The notes beneath the pieces are model-generated. The model worked only from the letters and a program-made list of their open reading frames with translations, made no database searches and was not told the DNA's origin. A stretch of DNA of 64,000 bases from NCBI RefSeq assembly GCF_029392895.1, contig NZ_CP114200.1, forward strand, positions 434,001 to 498,000, written 5' to 3'. Source of the DNA: Streptomyces sp. 71268 (GTDB lineage Bacteria > Actinomycetota > Actinomycetes > Streptomycetales > Streptomycetaceae). Position 1 is the stretch's first letter, and each line of letters opens with the position of its first letter. Made by a program: the position numbers and the translations under genes. Positions 24,996-32,121 of the stretch are shown here, in pieces.

Positions 24996-25177
24996 TTACC
25001 GCGTGCGGTACGCCTCGTGGATGGTCTGGCACACGGTGTTGCCCTGCTTGTCGGTGGCCTGGGCCCGGAACGAGACGGTCTTGCCCGCGCCCGGGTTCTT
25101 CACCGACACCTTGCCGGCACTGACGGCCAGCTTCTTCCAGTGCGCGCCGTTGTCGTAACTGACGTACCGCCACGAGC
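24996..25177 (-). pseudogene. C-terminal remnant of a secreted S8 (subtilisin-like) peptidase
   Basis: The minus strand reads W-R-Y-V-S-Y-D-N-G-A-H-W-K-K, then V-K-N-P-G-A-G-K-T-V-S-F-R-A, then D-K-Q-G-N-T-V-C-Q-T-I-H-E-A-Y and a TAA stop. This matches the C-terminal domain that ends long Streptomyces S8 family peptidases as I know them. No catalytic domain precedes it: the frame upstream of about 25177 is noise. The piece is the tail of a deleted gene. Confidence 0.6.
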
Positions 25178-25314
25178 GCGGTGGCCGCGGTGACGGCCAC
25201 GCCGGCGGCCCGTAGTGCCTGTCTGCCTGTCCCGTTACCCTCCGGATGAGTTGGCAGGTACGTGAAGTGTCCGTGACACGAGGGAACGCGACGGCGCTGG
25301 TTCGGGTCCCGGGT

Positions 25315-26370
25315 TCAGCGGCGGGCCGGTCGGGCGCAGCGTACGTTTCCGGAGGTGATCGCGTCTCGGGGCAGGGTGAGGCCGAAGGCTCGCTCCAGGC
25401 CTTCGAAGAACAGCGCGATGTTGTCCGTCCAGTTGCCCGCCTTCTCCGCGATGCGGAGGTGAAGGTTGAGGAAGGACAGCGGCGCTTCCGGGGCGAACGG
25501 CGCCTCGCCCGGGGTGTACCAGATGAGTTCGTACATGTCCCGCTGGTCTTCGGCGCCGTCCTCGACGGGCAAGGGGTTCTGGTACACCCCGTCCTCGCGG
25601 TAGTCGAAGGTGTAGATGGCCTTGCCCATGGTCGCGCGAAGCGTGATCTCCTGCTCGGGGGGCGGGTCGAGAGAGCGCGAAAAGGCATCGTCGAAGTCGT
25701 GGTAGCCCAGCCACGTCCAGCCGTTCTCCTCCCCGAAGGCCAGCACGCGGGTGAGGTCGTCGGTGCCCTCCCGTGCGTCGCGCTCCTCGACCTGGTGGAG
25801 CAGCAGCCCGTCGGCTACGTCCTGCGCGTCGGCCCCGTAGGCGAGGGCGACGTCCTCGGCGGACGACCCCTTGATGAAGACGAGTTCCGTGAAGGGCTGT
25901 TGCTCGCGCCAACTGCCGGCGATCCACGCCATGCCGTCGCCCACCGGGCCCTGGCGGGCGAGGAACTCCTCGAACGCGGCCGCCTGCTTCGGGGGCATGT
26001 AGCCCTGGCGGGCCATGCGCGCCCTGTCCTCCAGCCAGTCGACCTCCGCCACGGACCTCAGCTCGGCCACGACCACCCGGTCCCGCACGAAGGTCATCCG
26101 CCCCCCGTCGACGTGCACGTACCGGATGTACGGGCCCTGCGGGTCCGGCCCGAACGGGTGCCCCTGTCCCGATCCGGACCTGGGTCGGTGTCGCGCTCCG
26201 CCGTGGTCCCGTTGGGCGAAGTGTTCCAGTTCGGCGAGTTCCGCCGCCGGAAGGAGCACACTCGTCGGCTCCCCGCCGTCGACGACACACACCCGCTCGC
26301 CGGTCTCCTCGACGCGACCGACGAGACCCGCGAAGTCCGCTACGGCGTCGCTCAGTTCAACGTTGTCCAT
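25315..26370 (-). CDS. Phd/YefM-like N-terminal domain fused to a DUF6461-like domain
   Basis: The protein has 351 aa. Residues 1-55 (L-S-D-A-V-A-D-F-A-G-L-V-G-R-V-E, then V-C-V-V-D-G-G-E-P-T-S-V-L-L-P-A-A-E-L) resemble a Phd/YefM antitoxin DNA-binding fold. A middle segment (about 60-150) is of unknown type. The C-terminal half (about 145-340, with G-W-T-W-L-G-Y-H-D-F) resembles DUF6461. No toxin ORF is adjacent. The ATG at 26370 is supported by homology to antitoxin starts and a TAGTGT hexamer seven bases upstream. Confidence 0.65.
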   Translation of the reverse strand: MDNVELSDAVADFAGLVGRVEETGERVCVVDGGEPTSVLLPAAELAELEHFAQRDHGGARHRPRSGSGQGHPFGPDPQGPYIRYVHVDGGRMTFVRDRVVVAELRSVAEVDWLEDRARMARQGYMPPKQAAAFEEFLARQGPVGDGMAWIAGSWREQQPFTELVFIKGSSAEDVALAYGADAQDVADGLLLHQVEERDAREGTDDLTRVLAFGEENGWTWLGYHDFDDAFSRSLDPPPEQEITLRATMGKAIYTFDYREDGVYQNPLPVEDGAEDQRDMYELIWYTPGEAPFAPEAPLSFLNLHLRIAEKAGNWTDNIALFFEGLERAFGLTLPRDAITSGNVRCARPARR

Positions 26371-26377
26371 ACGCGGG

Positions 26378-26383
26378 ACACTA
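26378..26383 (-). promoter_or_regulatory. Candidate -10 for a leaderless Phd-DUF6461 transcript
   Basis: TAGTGT (minus strand) lies seven bases before the ATG at 26370. No Shine-Dalgarno is seen. Confidence 0.3.
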
Positions 26384-26633
26384 CCGACGGCGACTGACAC
26401 CGAGCCCGGAGGGAGCCGGCCTGGTCGTTGGCGGCGACCTCTCCCAGCCTCGGGTCGGTCGCCCCTCACGTGCACGCGGCCGGGTCCGCGGGCGATGCCC
26501 CCGCCATGCCTCGCGTTGTCGCGCGAACCGATCGAGTGGCACATATGACCTGCGTCACACGCCACGGGGAGCGGGGTCCTCGCAGAGGCTGGTGGGGTCA
26601 CAGTGTTCGGAGTCGAGGAAACGAGGTGGAGAC

Positions 26634-27671
26634 GTGGTGGCACGTCGTACGGTGGTCAAGGCGGCGGGCGGCGGCGCGCTCGCCAGTGGCCTGCCGAAGT
26701 CCGCCGCGGGCGCCTCCGGGACCGCCGCCCGGAGTGACGTGCTGCTGGTGGTGGAGAAGAGCAGCCACGCGGTCAGCTTCTACGACGTCACGTCGGGCCG
26801 GCGCCTGGGCTCCGTCCAACTGCCCGACTACCCCCATGAGATGGTCGTCGACTCGCGGCGGCGCTACGCCTACGTCGGGCACTACGGCGTCCGCATGGCC
26901 TCCACCATCGGCGAGGGCGGCGCCGCCGTCTTCGTGGTCGACCTCCACGAGCGGTCCCTGTCCCGGACCATCGACATCCGCCCCTACAACCGCGTCCACG
27001 GCATGGGCATCGACGACCGGGACCGGTTGTACGCGCTCAGCGAGGAGAAGGCGGTGCTGCTCGGATTCGACGATCCGGCCACCGACCGGGCGCCCACCAG
27101 GGCGGTGCCGACACACGGGGTGAAGACCCACCTCTTCTCCCTCACCCGCGACGGTGAACGGGCTTATGTCACCGGTCTGTTGTCGCACACGGTGAGCCTG
27201 GTCAGGCCGTACGACGCTGCGGTTACCCCGGTCCTCGTGACGCCTGGGCAGCTACCGGAGAGCAGTTGCCTGAGCACGGACGAGGAGACGCTGTTCGTCG
27301 GCGCCCGCGGGAGTTCCACCCTGGTCGCCGTCGACGCCCGCACCATGCGGGTGCGGCGGAGCCGGAAGGTGGGCGGCGACCCGCTGCGGGTCTACACCCT
27401 CGACGAGGACCGGCTGCTCGTGACGGACATCGTCGGCAACACCCTCACCGTGTGCGCCACCGCGGACCTGCGGCCCCTGCGCACCCTGCGGCTCGACGGA
27501 GTCCCGGCCGCCGTCTCGCTCCACCCCGACGAGGCGGTGGCGTACGTGTCCCTGCTCGACCGCGACCGGATCGCCGTCGTCGACCTCGACCGCCTGACCG
27601 TCACCGGCGGCTTCGCCACCCGGTCGGAGCCGGACGTCTCGGTACTTCTGCCCGCCGCCCGGGCTCACTGA
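26634..27671 (+). CDS. Tat-exported YVTN-type beta-propeller protein
   Basis: The protein has 345 aa. The N-terminus V-V-A-R-R-T-V-V-K-A-A-G-G-G-A-L-A-S-G is a twin-arginine signal. The mature part is a seven-bladed propeller with repeating units such as V-D-S-R-R-R-Y-A-Y-V-G and L-H-P-D-E-A-V-A-Y-V-S, similar to YVTN/lactonase folds. It probably acts outside the membrane as a binding or scaffold protein. GAGGTGGAGAC precedes GTG codons at 26634 and 26637. It is divergent from the Phd-fusion gene. Confidence 0.8.
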   Translation: MVARRTVVKAAGGGALASGLPKSAAGASGTAARSDVLLVVEKSSHAVSFYDVTSGRRLGSVQLPDYPHEMVVDSRRRYAYVGHYGVRMASTIGEGGAAVFVVDLHERSLSRTIDIRPYNRVHGMGIDDRDRLYALSEEKAVLLGFDDPATDRAPTRAVPTHGVKTHLFSLTRDGERAYVTGLLSHTVSLVRPYDAAVTPVLVTPGQLPESSCLSTDEETLFVGARGSSTLVAVDARTMRVRRSRKVGGDPLRVYTLDEDRLLVTDIVGNTLTVCATADLRPLRTLRLDGVPAAVSLHPDEAVAYVSLLDRDRIAVVDLDRLTVTGGFATRSEPDVSVLLPAARAH

Positions 27672-27738
27672 GGACGCGGACGGAAGGCCGGGGTGACGCG
27701 CCGACGGCGTGCGGCCTGGGGCCGGCTCTCGCAGGAGG

Positions 27739-28920
27739 TCAGAAGGCGTACCGCACACGCAGCCAGGGCGCGCGCGTCCGGATCATGCGGGACAGGGTCT
27801 CGACGGCCTGGGGTTTGACCGTGTTGCGGTAGCGGACGTTCAGGGCGCCGTTCTCGGACCTCTTGGGCTGCTGGAGGTCCGGCTGCCACAGGACGTCCTC
27901 GGCGCGGGGGTGCCAGTCCAGGTTGACCTCGTGCAGGTCCTGGTTGTGGGTGAGCATGATGATCTCGGCGGCGGCCTGCTCCTTCACCCGGTGCGGGAGT
28001 ACGTCGTCCATCATGCGCAGCAGGTCGTCCCAGGCCTCGCGCCAGCCCGGGCGGATCACCACCGGGGAGAGGTTGAAGTGCACCTCGTAGCCGGCGTCGA
28101 GAAAGTCGGCGGCCGCCTCGACGCGGGCGGGGACGGGGCTGGTCCGGATGTCGAGGAGTCGGGAGTCGTCCGGCGGCATGAGGGAGAAGCGGATGCGGGT
28201 GCGGCCCTGCGGGTCGAGCCGCAACAGGTCGGGATTGACCAGCTTGGTCGCGAAGGACGCCTTGGCCGTGGGCCAGCGGCGGAACGCGCGGACGAGGTCG
28301 GCGGTGTTGTCGCTGATCAGGTCGTCCACCGAGCAGTCGCCGTTCTCGCCGATGTCGTAGACCCAGGCCCGCTCGTCGCACTGGTTGGGCTCCTTCTTCG
28401 GGCCGGTGGCGGCGAGGTGGCGGCCGAGGGCCCCCAGGACGCGGTCGACGTTGGTGAAGACGGTGATGGGGTTGGCGAACCCCTTGCGACGCGGGACGTA
28501 GCAGTACGCGCAGGCCATGGCGCATCCGTTGGACAGGCCGGGGGCGATCCAGTCGGCTGACCGCCCGTTGGGGCGGACGGCGAGGGAGGTGCGTTCGCCG
28601 AGGACCAGTGTCTCCCGCTTGATCCTGACCCACCGCTCGACGTTCCCCTGGTTGCCGTGGAGGTGCGGGATGCGCCAGTGGGAGTCCGTCTCGATGACTT
28701 GGGCGTCGGGGAAGCGTGCGATGATCTGCCGGCCCCGCCAGGACGCGGCGGCGGCCGGCTCAGCGTGGATCTCCCTCACCCGCAGCAGTCCGCGCGCCTG
28801 GGGCCCGTCGCGGAACGGCCGGTGTTCCCGTGCCCGGGTGGGCGTGGCCGCGGCCACCAGCTCCGCCATGCCGAACAGGCCCTCGGACTCGCCGGCCGGC
28901 TCCCGGGGAGGTCGTCCCAT
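27739..28920 (-). CDS. Radical SAM protein of the spore photoproduct lyase family
   Basis: The protein has 393 aa. The radical-SAM cluster is Cys133-x3-Cys137-x2-Cys140 (N-G-C-A-M-A-C-A-Y-C-Y-V-P), typical of SPL and SPL-like enzymes. The segment R-F-S-L-M-P-P and the rest of a TIM-barrel follow. SPL reverses 5-thyminyl-5,6-dihydrothymine in DNA after UV. Whether this actinomycete homologue has that activity is unproven. The start may be ATG 28920 or GTG 28932. It lies 94 bp after a T4 endonuclease V-like gene on the same strand. Confidence 0.85.
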   Translation of the reverse strand: MGRPPREPAGESEGLFGMAELVAAATPTRAREHRPFRDGPQARGLLRVREIHAEPAAAASWRGRQIIARFPDAQVIETDSHWRIPHLHGNQGNVERWVRIKRETLVLGERTSLAVRPNGRSADWIAPGLSNGCAMACAYCYVPRRKGFANPITVFTNVDRVLGALGRHLAATGPKKEPNQCDERAWVYDIGENGDCSVDDLISDNTADLVRAFRRWPTAKASFATKLVNPDLLRLDPQGRTRIRFSLMPPDDSRLLDIRTSPVPARVEAAADFLDAGYEVHFNLSPVVIRPGWREAWDDLLRMMDDVLPHRVKEQAAAEIIMLTHNQDLHEVNLDWHPRAEDVLWQPDLQQPKRSENGALNVRYRNTVKPQAVETLSRMIRTRAPWLRVRYAF

Positions 28921-29014
28921 TGTCCGCTCCACTCCGCTTCCTCGCGAGCTTCATCGGCCACCTGAGCCGTGACCGATACCGAGGCTTTTGCCCAAGTCTA
29001 CGAAGTCCCGGCCG

Positions 29015-29497
29015 TTACCCCGCCCGGCCGTCGCCGGCCCGGTCGGAGGCCGGCCAGAGGTAGGGAAGATCGTCCGGTACGCCGGGGAAGTGGGGACGGT
29101 AGTACGTGGGGTCCTTGCGCACCAGCGCCGACTGGTGGCTGCGGTGGAACGCGGGGTCGCCGAGCCAGGGCGGCAGCTCGCCCGCCGTCGCGAGCCCGGC
29201 CTGCTCGCGCACCTCGGCCGACGGGCTCCAGGCGCGGTAGTCGGTGATGAGGGTGAGGGAGCAGGTGTCGGCTCGCCCCTCGGCGGTCCAGGTGGCGCAG
29301 ACGTCCAGGCCGTACCGCACCAGGGCCTCCTCGTACCCGGCCCACATCCGCACCGCGGGGTGCCGTCGCCACCCGTACGTCGGCACGGTCAACCCCCGGA
29401 ACACCTGGAGCGCCTCGACGCGCTGCTTGCCGAGACGCCTCGGGTCCAGGACGGCCGCGGAGTCGGAGAAGTTCGCGTACGGGAGAAATGTCTGCAT
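29015..29497 (-). CDS. T4 endonuclease V-like (pyrimidine-dimer glycosylase family) protein
   Basis: The protein has 160 aa. It opens M-Q-T-F-L-P-Y-A-N-F, with L-D-P-R-R-L-G-K-Q-R-V-E-A-L-Q-V and a C-terminal S-H-Q-S-A-L-V-R-K-D-P-T-Y-Y, the layout of the small Pyr_excise family found in actinobacteria. In T4 endonuclease V the N-terminal residue attacks the pyrimidine-dimer nucleotide; the actinobacterial version has not, to my knowledge, been shown to do so. ACGAGGTAC precedes the ATG. It is followed by an SPL-like gene, suggesting a joint UV-damage role. Confidence 0.72.
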   Translation of the reverse strand: MQTFLPYANFSDSAAVLDPRRLGKQRVEALQVFRGLTVPTYGWRRHPAVRMWAGYEEALVRYGLDVCATWTAEGRADTCSLTLITDYRAWSPSAEVREQAGLATAGELPPWLGDPAFHRSHQSALVRKDPTYYRPHFPGVPDDLPYLWPASDRAGDGRAG

Positions 29498-29655
29498 GTA
29501 CCTCGTGTCCCCACGACGGGGCTCCCACTCACCCGGGTGTCACCCGGGGCGGGAGGTGCGGTCGGGGCGACCGGAGACGCGGCGCGCCCTTTCGGCCATG
29601 CCATGGAGCGCCCAAAGCGTCGGCGTCGGCTGCTCCTGATCACCGTCGCCATCGC

Positions 29656-29678
29656 CCGTACCATACGGTATGGTACGG
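29656..29678. promoter_or_regulatory. Perfect palindromic operator for the TetR gene
   Basis: An 11-bp perfect inverted repeat (29656-29666, 29668-29678) with one central base lies 61 bp upstream of the TetR start at 29739. It contains ACCATAC/GTATGGT. This is the expected autoregulatory site. Confidence 0.75.
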
Positions 29679-29738
29679 AGAGAGAGGCCGCGTGGGCGAG
29701 TCTCGGGGTCGGCGTTCGACGGGTGGGGTGGTGCGCTC

Positions 29739-30422
29739 ATGGCGGGGAAGCGGGACTGGCTGGAGGCGGGGCTCGCGGTGCTGGCCGCCGACGGGGCGGG
29801 AGCCGTGACGATCGATCGGCTGTGCGGCGATCTGGGTCTGACGAAGGGCTCGTTCTACCACCACTTCAAGGGCATCACCGGGTTCAGGACCGAACTGCTC
29901 GCCCACTTCGAGGCCGAGTCCACGACCCGTTTCATCGAGGCGGTGGAGGATGTCCCCGGCCCGACCGGGGCCAAGTTCACTCACCTGCTCGACCTGGCAC
30001 TCGCCGACGAGGGCGACCGTCCGGGGCTCGAAGTCGCCGTCCGCGCCTGGGCGCTGGGGGACGTCGAGGCCCGCGCGGCACAGCGGCGCATCGACGAGCG
30101 GCGCATCGCCTACCTGCACGACCTGCTGTGCGAGAGCGCGGCCCCGGACGCGGCGGCCGACGCGCGCCCAACGCCGTCCCCGGCCCTGGGTACCGCGAGC
30201 CAGGCCATCACCCCCGGCGCGGCGGCCGTCGCGTCCGAGACGGGTGGCGTCCACACCGGCGCGGACGGGAAGTCGCGCGACTGGCTACCCCTGGCCCGGC
30301 TGCTCTACCTGGTGCTGGTCGGCGGAGGCCACCTCGTGCCCCCGCTACCCGCGGAGGAACTCCGCGACATCTACCGGCTCGCCTCCCGGCTGGCGCCCGG
30401 CGGGCCCTGGGAGGAAGCGTGA
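29739..30422 (+). CDS. TetR/AcrR family regulator
   Basis: The protein has 227 aa. The helix-turn-helix runs about residues 5-50 (I-D-R-L-C-G-D-L-G-L-T-K-G-S-F-Y-H-H-F-K). A flexible Ala/Pro/Gly stretch (about 137-180) sits in the C-terminal domain. The ATG at 29739 is chosen; an ATG at 29670 lies inside the operator and is unlikely. Its stop overlaps the GTG of the downstream DUF6463-like gene (GTGA), so the two form an operon under the palindrome. Confidence 0.88.
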   Translation: MAGKRDWLEAGLAVLAADGAGAVTIDRLCGDLGLTKGSFYHHFKGITGFRTELLAHFEAESTTRFIEAVEDVPGPTGAKFTHLLDLALADEGDRPGLEVAVRAWALGDVEARAAQRRIDERRIAYLHDLLCESAAPDAAADARPTPSPALGTASQAITPGAAAVASETGGVHTGADGKSRDWLPLARLLYLVLVGGGHLVPPLPAEELRDIYRLASRLAPGGPWEEA

Positions 30423-30940
30423 CCATCGACAAGCACAGCCACCACTTCTCCGACCGACCCACCGCCGACTCCGCGCCGGACGGCACGGGGCCGGTCACTC
30501 GCGAGGCCCACGGCCCCGACGGTCCCGGCGGCGCGCGGCCGATCGGCGCGCCGGGCCGCTGGGTGCCGAGGCTGCTGATCGCGACGGCGGTACTGCACTT
30601 CGGCTGGGCCTTCGCCCAGCCGAACGCCTGGACGGACATCGTGCGGGACGGCTTCGTCGGCACCGTCGTCGACACGGAAGCGGACGGGTACTGGCCGCGC
30701 GAGGCGTCCGTGTGGTTCATGGCCGCGGGCGTCACGCTGCTCGCGCTGGGCACCCTGACCCGGCACATCGTGCGTACCACCGGGCGGGTTCCGCCACAGC
30801 TCGGCTGGTACCTGCTCCTCCTCGGCATCCCGACCTCGGCCATCTACTTCCCCGTCACCGGGAGTTGGGCCCTGATCGGCATCGGCGCCCTCGCACTGGC
30901 GGACGGGCGGTCCGCGCGCGGAAGCCGCGACCGCCCCTGA
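30419..30940 (+). CDS. DUF6463-like small membrane protein
   Basis: The protein has 173 aa. After a charged N-terminus (about 50 residues, His/Pro/Gly-rich) come four hydrophobic helices (about 53-68, 97-116, 127-140 and 146-162). F-A-Q-P-N-A-W and Y-F-P-V-T-G-S-W-A-L-I are recognisable family motifs. The function is unknown. The GTG start overlaps the TetR stop by four bases. Confidence 0.75.
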   Translation: MTIDKHSHHFSDRPTADSAPDGTGPVTREAHGPDGPGGARPIGAPGRWVPRLLIATAVLHFGWAFAQPNAWTDIVRDGFVGTVVDTEADGYWPREASVWFMAAGVTLLALGTLTRHIVRTTGRVPPQLGWYLLLLGIPTSAIYFPVTGSWALIGIGALALADGRSARGSRDRP

Positions 30941-31054
30941 CACCGGCGCGCCCCGCCGCAGGCCGGGCGCCGCCCGCCGCACCGGACCGAGCCCACCAGA
31001 GCCGCGGAAATCGGCGCCCACCCGACACGGCGGCCGGGCGCTCTCCTTGCCCAG

Positions 31055-31425
31055 GTGACAGCGGGGCTGGCAGCGGGCGCCTTCAACGTCGACCCGGACC
31101 GCCTCGCCGAACGGGGCGGCTTCCCGCCGACCATGCGCATCCGCAACTCGGGGCGGACGACCCACCAGAACGGGTCGATCGGCGCGGCGTACACGCCGGT
31201 GACCGACAACCTCATGGGACTCGGTACGGCGACCCCGTCGGCCGGTGGCTGTAATGCCGAGAACCGGGACGCGACCAAGATCTACTCCCCGCCCAGCCAG
31301 CCGATCGAGCGGACCACGGCCAAGTACAACGGCAAGGCCCGGAAGGCCAAGTGGGAGGCGAAGGACAGTGCCCCGGGCACCGGGGCCGACGCCGAGCGCT
31401 CGGGGCGCGGAAGGGCCCTGCCCCC
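31055..31425 (+). pseudogene. Orphan coding-like ORF, origin unknown
   Basis: A GTG at 31055 opens a frame with strong third-position GC through about 31420 (G-A-F-N-V-D-P-D-R-L-A-E-R-G-G-F-P, N-G-S-I-G-A-A-Y-T-P-V-T-D-N). It then runs into the 3' end of the convergent flavin reductase and stops at 31501. I do not recognise the protein. It may be a truncated relic or a real small gene. Confidence 0.35.
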
Positions 31426-32121
31426 TCAGTTGAGCGCCGTGTCGGCGAGCGCGGGCTCCGGGGCAGGCTCCTCGAAGTCGCGGGGTGTCTGGGTGCGGTA
31501 GGAGTGGCCGAGCTCCGGGCCGAGTCCGAAGTAGTGGCGGAAGTTGTAGATGAGAGGGCTCCAGGCGGCGGGGTCGATGTGGTCGGTGCCGGGGACGACG
31601 ATGCGGGAGTCGGCGTGCACCGTGCACACGACGGCCTCGACGATGACGAAGTCCCCGGAGACATCCAGCCGCACCCGCTCGGCGCGGGCCTCCAGTTGGA
31701 TCGGGCATCCGGCGACGCGAGGTGGCCGGACCAGATGGGACGGTTCGCTGGACATACCGGCCGCGGCGAACTTGTCCGGCTCGAAGCGGCAGCCCTCGGG
31801 CTTGCTCGTGGGCACCGGATTCCGGCCGGTCAGCGGCGCCAACCGCTCCACCGCAGGCCACTGGTTGGGCGCCGGCAGGTTGATGACCAGGTCGGGGCGG
31901 CTGCCGAGGTTGTACGCGGTCTGCCCCTCACGGCCCAGTCCGATTACGACCGTCCGCCCAAGGGCCCATGCGGAGGATATCGGGGCGAGGTTGAACGAGC
32001 CGTCCTGGTTCTCCGTCGACAGGAGCACCACCGGCGTCCCGAAGTACAGGATGCTCGGCTCGATCTCCAGGTGGGTGGCGACTGTCTGTGCGGGCAAGGT
32101 GCTGGGGGGTGCCGTGTTCAT
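31426..32121 (-). CDS. Flavin reductase-like (split-barrel FMN-binding) protein
   Basis: The protein has 231 aa with a flavin-reductase-type core. The opening L-E-I-E-P-S-I-L-Y-F-G-T-P-V-V-L-L-S-T, then N-L-A-P-I-S-S-A-W-A-L-G and N-L-G-S-R-P-D-L-V-I-N-L-P match the DIM6/NTAB family that binds FMN. It may supply reduced flavin or reduce a substrate. The ATG at 32121 is chosen because the upstream frame is unlike the family. It lies at the left edge of the gene-free region before the NRPS cluster and may or may not belong to it. Confidence 0.8.
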   Translation of the reverse strand: MNTAPPSTLPAQTVATHLEIEPSILYFGTPVVLLSTENQDGSFNLAPISSAWALGRTVVIGLGREGQTAYNLGSRPDLVINLPAPNQWPAVERLAPLTGRNPVPTSKPEGCRFEPDKFAAAGMSSEPSHLVRPPRVAGCPIQLEARAERVRLDVSGDFVIVEAVVCTVHADSRIVVPGTDHIDPAAWSPLIYNFRHYFGLGPELGHSYRTQTPRDFEEPAPEPALADTALN

